From assembly GCA_964422185.1 (NCBI GenBank), contig CAYRAG010000055.1, positions 1 through 10,962 of the forward strand: a DNA stretch of 10,962 nucleotides, read 5' to 3'. Origin of the DNA: CALXCT01 sp964422185. Lineage in GTDB: Bacteria; Bacillota; Clostridia; Oscillospirales; Oscillospiraceae. Below the pieces are notes generated by a model, which was given only the letters and a program-made list of their open reading frames with translations, was not told where the DNA came from and did no database searches. Of the stretch, positions 1 through 6,963 are shown one piece after another (position 1 is the first letter of the stretch; the number at the start of each line of letters is the position of its first letter). A program made the translations under genes and the position numbers.

Positions 1-4
1 GCGG

Positions 5-24
5 TATGATGTCGGAAAAGGAGG
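5..24 (+). promoter_or_regulatory. -10-like hexamer and strong ribosome binding site of the first lipoprotein
   Basis: A perfect AAGGAGG at 18-24 lies 7 bases before the ATG at 32 and fixes that start. TATGAT at 5-10 matches the sigma-70 -10 box at 5 of 6 positions. Any -35 box would lie outside the window, and the implied leader would begin almost at the Shine-Dalgarno sequence. The ribosome binding site is therefore secure while the promoter is only possible. Confidence 0.4.
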
Positions 25-31
25 ATTTCAC

Positions 32-952
32 ATGAAAAGATTGCTGGCTTTGTTGGTTTCCCTGGCACTGGCGTTCACTCTCGCCGCGTGCGGAGGCTCG
101 TCAGATGAGGGGAGCAGCCCGTCCGGCAGCGACTCGCCGGCGGAGAGTGAGACGGACGCCCCGGAGGGCGGCGGCGGGGGATCCCTCGGGGAGATGCCCG
201 AGTTTCAGGAGGTCACCGCGGTGGACAACGACCAGTGCGCCGTCCGGATCACGGGCATCGAGGAGGATTCCATCTGGGGGCTCCAGCTGAACGCTGAGCT
301 GGAGAACCGATCCTCGGACAAGACCTACATGTTCTCCGTGGAGGACTCCTCCATCAACGGGGTGGAGTGCTCCGCGCTGCTGGCCGCGGAGGTCACGGCG
401 GGCAACAAGGCGAGGGAGGATATCACTTTCACCACGGACGCCCTGGAGAAGAACGGCGTGGGGGATTTTACGGACATCGAGCTCGACCTGCGCGTCTATG
501 ACAGCGGGGACTGGTCTGCGGATCCTGTCGCCCGGGAGACGGTGCATGTGTATCCCTACGGACAGGACAAGGCGTCCGTCTTCGTCCGGGAGCCCCAGCC
601 GTCGGACACGGTACTGGCGGACAACGACCAGTGCTCGGTCATCGTCACGGGGTACGGGCACGATGACATCTGGGGGTACATGGTCAACCTGTACCTGCTG
701 AACAAGTCGGACGAGCCGGTGATGTTCTCCGTGGAGGACGCCGCCCTCAACGGCTACATGGCGGATCCGTTCTTCGCGTACAGCGTGAGCCCGGGCAAAT
801 GCGCGTTCTCCTCGCTCACCTGGTATGACAGCACCCTGGAGGAGAACGGCATCACGGAGGTGGAGACCATCGGCTTCACCCTCACGGCCCACAGCACGGA
901 GGACTACACGGCGCCCTACTATGTCAACGAGCAGATCACCCTGAATCCGTAG
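32..952 (+). CDS. Surface lipoprotein with two tandem copies of an unrecognised domain
   Basis: This 306-residue protein starts with a lipoprotein signal peptide (basic MKR, hydrophobic stretch, lipobox L17-A-A-C20). A Ser/Gly/Asp/Glu-rich linker follows to about residue 55, so it should be lipid-anchored on the outer membrane face. The rest is an internal duplication at about 60-176 and 192-305. Both copies carry DNDQC (65-69 and 197-201), IWG (81-83 and 213-215) and FSVED...NG (101-110 and 232-241). The alternating polar/hydrophobic pattern suggests beta-sandwich (Ig-like) domains, which is inference. I do not recognise the family, and no catalytic motif is visible. It is separated from the next cluster by about 440 bp with hairpins and a new promoter, so it is probably transcribed on its own. 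A binding or adhesion-type role is possible but unsupported. Confidence 0.9.
   Translation: MKRLLALLVSLALAFTLAACGGSSDEGSSPSGSDSPAESETDAPEGGGGGSLGEMPEFQEVTAVDNDQCAVRITGIEEDSIWGLQLNAELENRSSDKTYMFSVEDSSINGVECSALLAAEVTAGNKAREDITFTTDALEKNGVGDFTDIELDLRVYDSGDWSADPVARETVHVYPYGQDKASVFVREPQPSDTVLADNDQCSVIVTGYGHDDIWGYMVNLYLLNKSDEPVMFSVEDAALNGYMADPFFAYSVSPGKCAFSSLTWYDSTLEENGITEVETIGFTLTAHSTEDYTAPYYVNEQITLNP
223..739 (+). repeat. Direct repeats marking the internal domain duplication
   Basis: A 16-base stretch at 223-238 recurs exactly at 619-634, and an 18-base stretch at 329-346 recurs exactly at 722-739. The offsets are 396 and 393 bases. They sit at equivalent points of the two protein domains, so a unit of about 395 bp was duplicated in tandem within the gene. 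Exact DNA identity at conserved blocks fits either a fairly recent duplication or strong constraint combined with biased codon use. Confidence 0.8.
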
Positions 953-1076
953 CTCAGCCGGCAGATCGCCGGACGGCGCCGGACAGGCGGCAGCGCACCA
1001 TGACAGGCACGGAGCGGTGCGCGATCCCGGGGATCCGGTTGCGGCGCACGGCGGATATGATACACAGCGGGACTCG

Positions 1077-1108
1077 GGCCCCGGGGCGCCGGACGGCGCT
1101 CCGGGGTC
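1077..1108 (+). other. Long GC-rich hairpin
   Basis: A 14-bp stem (1077-1090 with 1095-1108) containing two G-U wobbles closes on a GGAC tetraloop. Only TCTT follows, so it is a poor intrinsic terminator by itself. It may protect a 3' end or be a decayed terminator of the upstream lipoprotein gene. Confidence 0.4.
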
Positions 1109-1139
1109 TTGTGATCGTCTCCCGGCACCTGCCCGGCAG

Positions 1140-1171
1140 CCGTTCCGGGAGCGCTGGAACGGGAAGTTTTT
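1140..1171 (+). terminator. Candidate intrinsic terminator of the first lipoprotein gene
   Basis: A 9-bp stem (1140-1148 with 1154-1162, including one G-U pair) has a 5-base loop, GAGCG. GAAG and then a run of five T (1167-1171) follow. The stem is strong, but the T-run begins four bases after it and is short. It lies 188 bases after the stop codon at 952. Confidence 0.45.
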
Positions 1172-1396
1172 CAGCAGAATCCCGCAATCCCTTGCGCGGC
1201 AGTGTGTTCCGGAATCCCTCTCCCTGTGTTGCCCCCTGCGGCGGCGGCCGGATGGCGGCAGGGGGAGATCGCCCGGGAACGGCAGCGCGGATCCGGGGCG
1301 CCGCGGACAGGGGAAACCGGGAGAGCCGGGCGGACGAGGGGGAGGAAAACCGGCGGCAGTGTGGCCCGGCGCACTCGCGGATTTTGCGCAGATCGC

Positions 1397-1425
1397 TTGA
1401 CACAGACCCGGGTTTAGGATAGACT
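1397..1425 (+). promoter_or_regulatory. Sigma-70 type promoter of the main gene cluster
   Basis: A perfect -35 box TTGACA (1397-1402) is followed after 17 bases by TAGACT (1420-1425), which matches the -10 consensus at 4 of 6 positions. The optimal spacing in such GC-rich sequence makes this the best promoter in the window. Transcription would start near 1432, leaving a leader of about 345 bases before the lipoprotein start at 1778. Confidence 0.6.
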
Positions 1426-1431
1426 ACAGAC

Positions 1432-1669
1432 AGCGCCGGGGGGTGCGCGTTCCAGGGGATAGGCCGGGTGCGGCGGGTGTGCGGCACACGGTTTGCCGTC
1501 AGGTTTCCTGTATCGGAGGGGAACCTGAGGCGGCGCCCGGGGAGGGCGGATGCCCCGGGGAAAATTACATCTCGTTTCTTTCGGAACAAAAGGGTGGACG
1601 AGCCTTTTTGCTTTGAGCGGCGGCGCCCGGCGGGCGCCCGGATTCTCGGGGCGAAAACGGCTCTTTTTT
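1432..1669 (+). promoter_or_regulatory. Structured 5' leader RNA, candidate attenuator of unknown class
   Basis: Consecutive hairpins can be drawn directly. The stem 1477-1481/1485-1489 has a 3-base loop. The stem 1500-1508/1519-1527 is 9 bp. The stem 1536-1542/1553-1559 is a perfect 7 bp. A short hairpin pairs AAAAGG (1588-1593) with CCTTTT (1603-1608). The last would use bases (1603-1604) that the downstream terminator-like stem needs, so the two structures are mutually exclusive, as in attenuators. I could not match the sequence to the cobalamin, TPP or molybdenum-cofactor riboswitch consensus as I know them. The ligand or signal is unknown, and function is inference. Confidence 0.4.
1600..1669 (+). 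terminator. Candidate leader terminator (attenuator)
   Basis: GAGCC at 1600-1604 pairs with GGCTC at 1659-1663, extended inward by TTTT/AAAA pairing across one mismatch. It encloses a very stable inner hairpin (1622-1638, stem GGCGCCC/GGGCGCC) and is followed directly by six T (1664-1669). It lies between the promoter and the first gene of the cluster, which is where a regulated terminator would be. The long enclosed loop makes it less typical than a simple hairpin. Confidence 0.4.
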
Positions 1670-1748
1670 GTTATCTGCGGCCTTTCCGCGCCGGCGCCGG
1701 CCCGCGGGGAGAGGGCGCGGCCCACGGACAAAAGGGAGAAAGGGGGAA

Positions 1749-1781
1749 ATGGCGCGGGGAGACACGCGCCGACACCAATGA
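1749..1781 (+). CDS. Possible 10-residue leader peptide overlapping the lipoprotein start
   Basis: ATG at 1749 opens a frame encoding MARGDTRRHQ and ends in TGA at 1779-1781. That stop overlaps the ATG of the large lipoprotein (1778-1780) as ATGA. Purine-rich Shine-Dalgarno-like sequence (AAGGGAG at 1732-1738 and AGGGGG at 1741-1746) precedes it, whereas the lipoprotein ATG has only GGGGA about 17 bases upstream. A terminating ribosome could therefore restart on the lipoprotein gene by translational coupling. It is too short for coding statistics, so this rests on the arrangement alone. Confidence 0.3.
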   Translation: MARGDTRRHQ

Positions 1782-4744
1782 GAGGGAACCAGAAGGCGCT
1801 CGCCGCGCTCCTGGCGGCTGTGCTGCTCCTCACCGCCTGCGGCGGGGGCGGCTCAACCGCGGCGGGGAACGAGGCGGAGATCGACAACAGCGCCATTGAC
1901 TTCGCGGCATCGGAATACAAGCACATCAACAACGGCGGCGTGACGGACGACGACCAGCTGCCGTACAATGTGGACGCCATCACCGGCGCCACCCTCACGG
2001 TGGAGGGCCCGGGCGTGGTGTCCAGCATCCCGCTGTCGGTGCGGGAGCTGGAGAACCGCAACACCGGGCTGTTCCGGGGGATCTACGAGGACAGCACCGG
2101 CCGGTTTATCTACGAGGGCGTGGATCTGTACTATATGCTCCACGAGATGACGGACGGGGACAACGGGATCTTCCTCACGGACGCGTCGTACAAGGTGCAG
2201 CTGAAAGACAGCAACCGCGCCACCCAGGCGGAGCTCACCCTGGCGGATATCACCGCGGCCCACGAGGCGGGGCGGCCGGTTCTCATCGCGTACGGCAAGG
2301 GGAAAGCGGACGGAAGCCTGTCCGCGCCGTTCGTCTTTGACGCCAAGGCGGAGGGGGAGCACTCCCTGGGCTATGTGGACGACCTGACCAACGACGACGG
2401 CTGCCTGCGCCTGGTCTATGACCTGGATAGCTACGGCGCCGGCAATGACTATGACACTTTCTCCAATGTGGCGTATATCTATGTCTGCGAGGAGACGGAG
2501 CCCGGGTTCAAGCACTCCGGGGCCGCGGACAGCCCCTATGACAACCCGGATCTCACCGAGTACCTCATCACTTTCCGGGGCGCCGCGCTGGGCGCGGAGC
2601 TGGATCTGACGCTCTCCCAGCTGGAGGCGCTGGTGCACACACAGCCGGACGGCACGCTGCCGGAGGACGGCCTGGGGTACCGGGACTTCTACAGCCTGTC
2701 CAACAACGCGTACTGGTATGTCAACGAGTACGAGGGGCTGGATCTCTACAAGCTGCTGTGCTACCTGGGCATGGATACCGCGGAGGATATGGGCCGGGCG
2801 GGGGCCCGGACCACCATCGTCACCTTCAACGCCGCGGACGGCCGGCAGTCCTCCGAGGCGTTCTCCGTGGAGGCGCTCTCGTATCCGGACGCCTACGGCT
2901 TCTACAATAAAAACGCCGCGGATCAGGGGGACGGCACCTACGCGCCCACCAACGCGGATCTGGTGGATACCGGGTATCCGGTGCTGCTGGCCTACGGCGT
3001 GAACCGCTACCCGTACACGGTGGACCGCAGCGACCCGGGATACCTGTCCGGGCTGTCCAACAGCGGGGGTCCGGTGCGGGTAGTGTTTGGAAAGACCCAG
3101 TACAACCACGCCAACGGCTCTAACCAGGTGCAGCTGCTCAGCGAGGTCATCGCGGGGGACGATGTGCTCACCCAGACCCACGCGTACACGGACGACCCGG
3201 ACCGGCACGCCCTGGCGGAGGACACGCTGAGCCTGTCCGTCACAGACCCCCAGGGCCGGAGTCTGCTGGACACGCAGATGACGGTGGGGGAGATTGAGGA
3301 TCTCCTCTACGGCGCCGGGACGGCACCGGCGGATAAGGCCCGGGCGAAAGTCAAGCAGCTCTATGAGCTGGAGGGCGGCGGCAGCGCCGTGCTGGAGGGC
3401 GTGGATCTCTACTACCTGCTCATGGAGGTGGCCGGCATCCCCGGCACCATCGGGACGGCGACCTTCACCGCACAGTCCGGGGAGACGGTGTCCGTGGATC
3501 TGGAGGATCTGTTCAGCCCCGGCACCAACCCGGGCAGCGGCAAAACCGGCCTGAGCGCCATCCTCGCCTTCGCGAAGAACGGCTCGCCCCTGGTGCCGGA
3601 CCGCCAGGCCCCGGGCTATGTGGATGCCCTGGCGCTCCACCCGTTCTCCCCGGAGGATCCCGCGGAGTATCCGGTGGACAACGCCGGCGGCCCGCTTCTG
3701 CTCGTGCTGCCGGGGACGGAGGGCTCCGCCGCGAGGGTGCTGGAGAATGTGGTCTCCGTGTCCGTGGCGCTGCAGCCGGACAGCTATGCCCACCTGGAGG
3801 GGGACGCCGCCGCGCTGGCCGGCTCCACCGTGACCTTCTCCGGGGACGGTCTGGAGCGGGAGGCGGTCTACACGGTGTCGGATCTGGAGAGCCGCCAGAC
3901 CCAGGCCGCCACGCTGGACTACAGCATGTCGGACGGGTCGTCCCAGACCCAGGCNNNNNNNNNNNNNNNNNNNNNNNNNNNNNNNNNNNNNNNNNNNNNN
4001 NNNNNNNNNNNNNNNNNNNNNNNNNNNNNNNNNNNNNNNNNNNNNNNNNNNNNNCTCACCCGGGAGGACGGCGGGCCGCTGCGCCTCATTGTCCCCATGC
4101 GCCAGGAGGGGGAGAACAACCTGGCCTCCTGTCTGAATGATGTGGTCTCCATCGAGGTGTCCGCCAACGACATCGACACCTGGGCGCACACCATGAGCGA
4201 TGTGTACAGCGAGTTTCTGGACTACGAGATGACCCTCACCCTGCGCAACGACGACCACGAGTGGACGCACCAGTTCACCGTGGGGCAGCTGGAGTCCCTG
4301 GAGGATCTGGTGGTGCGCGCGGACTACGATGTGCTGGAGCTGGGCACCTGCGAGGGCCTGGATCTGTGGAAGTTTGTCAAACGCATCGCGGGGGATGTGC
4401 CCGGACTGGACAACCCCGTGTCCGTCACCGCCTACGCGGAGGACGGCTATAAGAACGACCTGCTCAGCCTGTTCTACCTGGACGGCCTGGAGAACGGCGT
4501 GGAGAACGCGGACGGCGAGCGCCGGCCGCTGATCATCGCGTACGCGTTCAACGGCGTGCCCCTGGTGGACGACGAGAACCACGAGGGCTACACCGGCCTG
4601 GCCGGCAACACCTCCGGCCCGCTGCGGATTGTGGCGGAGACGAATCAGGGCGCGTCCGTGAAGTACTTCAACAAGCTGGTGGTGACGCTGCCCGGCGCCG
4701 GGCCCATTGACATCACCGTGGACGAGAGCATGTTCGGGGATTGA
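1778..4744 (+). CDS. Large repeat lipoprotein: TGAT flavinylation-type motif plus about five repeats resembling the SUOX/molybdopterin-binding fold (interrupted by an assembly gap)
   Basis: The 988-codon frame (34 codons fall in N) starts at ATG 1778, because only there does a lipoprotein signal peptide begin (lipobox L18-T-A-C21). The open frame reaches back to 1550 without a signal sequence. Residues 66-74 read DAITGATLT, matching the DxxTGATxT motif where ApbE attaches FMN through a Thr. About five repeats follow (83-237, 259-458, 483-666, 681-797, 813-972). Each has an 'xLxxLE' segment, then EGVDL/EGLDL plus a hydrophobic helix, then 'AY/AF..NG.P', then GGPLRLV-like and ending in a short strand. 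This order resembles the oxidoreductase molybdopterin-binding (sulfite oxidase) fold. The conserved Mo-ligand Cys is not evident, so cofactor binding is doubtful. Just downstream is the ABC binding protein (36-bp spacing), implying a shared transcript. Fold assignment is from pattern memory. Confidence 0.85.
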   Translation: MRGNQKALAALLAAVLLLTACGGGGSTAAGNEAEIDNSAIDFAASEYKHINNGGVTDDDQLPYNVDAITGATLTVEGPGVVSSIPLSVRELENRNTGLFRGIYEDSTGRFIYEGVDLYYMLHEMTDGDNGIFLTDASYKVQLKDSNRATQAELTLADITAAHEAGRPVLIAYGKGKADGSLSAPFVFDAKAEGEHSLGYVDDLTNDDGCLRLVYDLDSYGAGNDYDTFSNVAYIYVCEETEPGFKHSGAADSPYDNPDLTEYLITFRGAALGAELDLTLSQLEALVHTQPDGTLPEDGLGYRDFYSLSNNAYWYVNEYEGLDLYKLLCYLGMDTAEDMGRAGARTTIVTFNAADGRQSSEAFSVEALSYPDAYGFYNKNAADQGDGTYAPTNADLVDTGYPVLLAYGVNRYPYTVDRSDPGYLSGLSNSGGPVRVVFGKTQYNHANGSNQVQLLSEVIAGDDVLTQTHAYTDDPDRHALAEDTLSLSVTDPQGRSLLDTQMTVGEIEDLLYGAGTAPADKARAKVKQLYELEGGGSAVLEGVDLYYLLMEVAGIPGTIGTATFTAQSGETVSVDLEDLFSPGTNPGSGKTGLSAILAFAKNGSPLVPDRQAPGYVDALALHPFSPEDPAEYPVDNAGGPLLLVLPGTEGSAARVLENVVSVSVALQPDSYAHLEGDAAALAGSTVTFSGDGLEREAVYTVSDLESRQTQAATLDYSMSDGSSQTQXXXXXXXXXXXXXXXXXXXXXXXXXXXXXXXXXXLTREDGGPLRLIVPMRQEGENNLASCLNDVVSIEVSANDIDTWAHTMSDVYSEFLDYEMTLTLRNDDHEWTHQFTVGQLESLEDLVVRADYDVLELGTCEGLDLWKFVKRIAGDVPGLDNPVSVTAYAEDGYKNDLLSLFYLDGLENGVENADGERRPLIIAYAFNGVPLVDDENHEGYTGLAGNTSGPLRIVAETNQGASVKYFNKLVVTLPGAGPIDITVDESMFGD
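3955..4054. other. Assembly gap (100 N) inside the large lipoprotein gene
   Basis: The run is exactly 100 N, a conventional placeholder for a gap of unknown length. The frame happens to continue across it. The fourth repeat is 46-86 residues shorter than its neighbours when the gap is taken literally, so the true gap is probably about 240-360 bases. Confidence 0.95.
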
Positions 4745-4780
4745 CGCCCCGGGCGGACATGCGCAAGGAGCTGACAGCCC

Positions 4781-5821
4781 ATGAAGACAAAACTGACCGC
4801 CCTGTGCCTGGCGCTGGCCATGCTGTTTCTCACCGCCTGCGGCGGCGGGGGCGCCGATCCGGCCGGCAGCCCGGCCCCGGAGGGGCCCACCGTCACGGAC
4901 GGCGCCGGACGGGTGCTGCCGGTGCCGGAGGACGGCGGCGCGGAGCGCATCGCCTCCGTCTACGCCGCCTCGGTGCCGTTCCTGGTGGCCCTGGGCATCA
5001 CGGATCAGGTGGCGGCCATCAACTGCAAGTCCGCGTTCTGGACCACTGCGGATCCCAATCTGGACGCCGCGGGCACGGTGGGCCGGGGCGTGGTGGATCT
5101 GGAGGCGCTGGCCGCCTGCGGCGCCACGGTGCTCGTCCACCGCGCCAATGACAGCGCTACCCTGGAGGCGGTGGAGAAGCTGGATCTGGATGTGGTGTGC
5201 ATCTCCGCGGAAGACATGGACGGGATCTACAGCACCCTGGATCTGCTGGGCACCTACTTCGGGGCGGAGGACCGCGCCGCGGAGGTGAAAGCGTGGATGG
5301 ACGGGAAGTTTGCGCGCATGGATGAGATCACCGCGCAGATCCCGGAGGAGGAGCGGCCCACCGCCCTCGTCATGGGCGGCGAGCTGGGCCGGGTGGCCGG
5401 CGGGGATATGCTCCAGTCCTGGATGATCGAGAAGGCGGGCGGCATCCCCGTGGCCGCGGGGACGGAGAACGACCACAACTGGCTCACGGTGGGCGTGGAG
5501 ACCGTCTTTGACTGGAATCCGGACTACCTGTTCTGCACCAGCTCCACCGCCCTGGACTACACCGTGGACGATGTGCTCCAGGGGGACGCCTGGAGCGCGG
5601 TGCAGGCGGTGGTGGACGGCCGGGTCTATGTCATCCCCGCGAAGATCGACACCTGGGACATGCCGGGCATCGCCTGCGTGCTTGGCACTTTCTGGATGCT
5701 CCACATGATGCACCCGGACCGGTTCTCCAAAGAGGATCTGGAGGCGGAGATCGAGGACTACTACACTTTTATGTTCGGGAGAACCTTTGACGCGGACTAT
5801 CTGGGCTATACGCTCACCTGA
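4781..5821 (+). CDS. ABC transporter substrate-binding lipoprotein, FecB/BtuF (TroA-like, class III) family
   Basis: The 346-residue lipoprotein (lipobox L17-T-A-C20) captures the ligand for the permease and ATPase that follow. AAGGAG at 4765-4770, ten bases before the ATG, supports the start. The N-terminal lobe opens with the family pattern VTDGAGR (38-44), ERIAS (55-59) and LVALGITDQV (68-77). 'DLEAL' at 106-110 precedes the strand that in this family ends the first lobe. A long helix-rich linker spans about 147-185. The C-terminal lobe has WSAVQAVVDGRVYVIP (271-286), the usual ending motif of PF01497-type proteins. The family binds siderophores, haem, cobalamin and, in MolA-type members, molybdate or tungstate. 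Nothing visible settles which applies. Clustering with flavin- and SUOX-like surface proteins makes a redox-active metal ligand attractive, but that is inference. Confidence 0.92.
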   Translation: MKTKLTALCLALAMLFLTACGGGGADPAGSPAPEGPTVTDGAGRVLPVPEDGGAERIASVYAASVPFLVALGITDQVAAINCKSAFWTTADPNLDAAGTVGRGVVDLEALAACGATVLVHRANDSATLEAVEKLDLDVVCISAEDMDGIYSTLDLLGTYFGAEDRAAEVKAWMDGKFARMDEITAQIPEEERPTALVMGGELGRVAGGDMLQSWMIEKAGGIPVAAGTENDHNWLTVGVETVFDWNPDYLFCTSSTALDYTVDDVLQGDAWSAVQAVVDGRVYVIPAKIDTWDMPGIACVLGTFWMLHMMHPDRFSKEDLEAEIEDYYTFMFGRTFDADYLGYTLT

Positions 5822-5901
5822 GCGGCCGCGGAACGGGCCCGGACGGGGCAGACCGCACGGCGGCACGGCCGGGCGCGGGCGGGAGAGGAGGCGGAACACG
5901 G

Positions 5902-6963
5902 ATGGCCCGGGACAGAAACCAGGGGCGATCGCCGGCGCCGGAGCGGCGCCGGGGCGGTCTGTACACCGCCGCCCTGATCCTCCTGCTGGCGGTGCTGCTC
6001 CTGCTGGCGGCGGTGGTGGCGGTGTGCGTGGGCAAGTACCGGGTCACGCCCTGGGAGTGCGTCCAGGTGATCTGGCAGACCATGTGGGGGCTGGAGAGCA
6101 CCTTCCCGGAGATGACGGTGAATGTGATCACCGGCCTGCGGCTGCCCCGGATCCTCGCCAGCATCCTGGTGGGCGCGGCGCTCTCCCTGTCCGGCGCGTC
6201 CTACCAGGGGGTGTTCTCCAACCCGCTCATCTCCCCGGATCTGCTGGGGGTGTCCAGCGGCGCGTGCATCGGGGCGGCGGCGGCGATTCTGCTGGCGCTG
6301 CCGTCCGGATACATCCAGCTGTTCGCGTTCGCCGGCGGCATCGCGGCGGTGGCCATGACCGTGGCCCTGCCCGCCCTGCTGGGCAACCGCTCCAATATCA
6401 TGCTGGTGCTCTCCGGCGTGATTGTGGGCTCCGCCATGTCCTCCATTCTGGGCTTTCTCAAGTACACCGCGGATCCCAACGAGGAGCTGGCCGCCATCAC
6501 CTACTGGACCATGGGCGACTTCACCTATATCACCATGGACACCCTGCTGCCGGTTCTGCCCCTGATTATCCTGTCCGCAGCCGGGCTGCTGCTGCTCTCC
6601 TGGCGCATTGATGTGCTGTCCCTGGGGGAGGAGGAGGCCCGGGCGCTGGGCGTGGATGTGCGGGTGGTGCGCGGCATCGTGATCCTGTGCTCCACGCTGC
6701 TCACCGCCAGCTCCGTGTGCATCGCGGGCACCATCGGGTGGGTGGGTCTGGTGATCCCCCATCTGGGCAGAATGCTGGTGGGGCCGGGCAACACGAAGCT
6801 GCTGCCCGTCTCGGCGCTGCTGGGCGGACTGTTCCTGCTGGTGGTGGACACCCTCACCCGGACCATCGGGGCGGCGGAGATGCCCATCAGCATCCTCACC
6901 GGCATTGTGGGCGCGCCGTTCTACGCGTGGCTCCTGTGGCGCCAGAGGGGGCGGACGGGATGA
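5902..6963 (+). CDS. ABC transporter permease, FecCD/BtuC family
   Basis: This 353-residue polytopic membrane protein would form the transport channel as a homodimer. AGGAGG at 5886-5891 precedes the ATG by ten bases. After a basic N-terminus the first membrane segment spans about 21-43. The hallmark family block runs from RLPRIL (80-85) through SGASYQG (97-103) and SNPLISPDLLGVSSGA (106-121). The cytoplasmic coupling region is LGVDVRVVRG (249-258), followed by GTIGWVGLVIPHLGRML (276-292). The end, EMPISILTGIVGAPFYAWLL (326-345), is also typical. Roughly ten helices and the total length match BtuC and FhuB/FecCD half-size permeases. Its stop overlaps the ATPase start by four bases (ATGA), so the two are translationally coupled. 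Unusually, the spacing from the binding-protein gene is 80 bp. Confidence 0.95.
   Translation: MARDRNQGRSPAPERRRGGLYTAALILLLAVLLLLAAVVAVCVGKYRVTPWECVQVIWQTMWGLESTFPEMTVNVITGLRLPRILASILVGAALSLSGASYQGVFSNPLISPDLLGVSSGACIGAAAAILLALPSGYIQLFAFAGGIAAVAMTVALPALLGNRSNIMLVLSGVIVGSAMSSILGFLKYTADPNEELAAITYWTMGDFTYITMDTLLPVLPLIILSAAGLLLLSWRIDVLSLGEEEARALGVDVRVVRGIVILCSTLLTASSVCIAGTIGWVGLVIPHLGRMLVGPGNTKLLPVSALLGGLFLLVVDTLTRTIGAAEMPISILTGIVGAPFYAWLLWRQRGRTG

Larger units (their letters stand above)
953..1396. other. Intergenic region without a credible gene
   Basis: Open frames exist here on both strands, but their translations are Arg/Pro/Gly-rich with no recognisable motif, no credible ribosome binding site and no continuity with neighbours. 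They look like products of high GC content. The region contains two hairpins (1077-1108 and 1140-1162) and ends at the promoter of the next cluster. I see no tRNA, rRNA, CRISPR array or insertion sequence in it. Confidence 0.6.

Noticed and set aside
950..1030. TAGCTCAGCCGG at 950-961, identical to a tRNA D-arm (box A) pattern
   Set aside because: It overlaps the stop codon of the first gene. No D-stem partner, anticodon arm or GGTTCGA-type T-arm follows within tRNA distance.
1432..1570. Cobalamin, TPP or molybdenum-cofactor riboswitch ahead of the transporter cluster
   Set aside because: It was tempting from the genes, but the conserved core sequences (such as GCCACTG and the B12 box, or the TPP CTGAGA/GGATAATACC elements) are absent by eye.
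1571..1669. AGGGTGGA at 1591-1598 followed by a terminator, suggesting a T-box leader
   Set aside because: The full T-box sequence (GGGTGGNACCGCG) is not present and I could not find a convincing Stem I with AGAGGG/specifier elements. The match is too short to call.
1550..1777. Extension of the large lipoprotein to an upstream ATG at 1550
   Set aside because: It would put 76 mostly basic residues before a textbook lipoprotein signal peptide and would translate the leader hairpins and T-run.
1853..5899. Very long open frame (1348 residues) on the minus strand opposite the large lipoprotein and binding-protein genes
   Set aside because: It is the mirror of strongly biased GC-rich codons on the plus strand. 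Its translation is His/Arg/Val/Gly-rich with no domain or signal, while the plus-strand frames have lipoboxes, repeats and family motifs.
5787..6611. Plus-strand frame overlapping the permease gene
   Set aside because: The permease frame carries all FecCD motifs. This alternative frame is a Gly/Arg-rich shadow.
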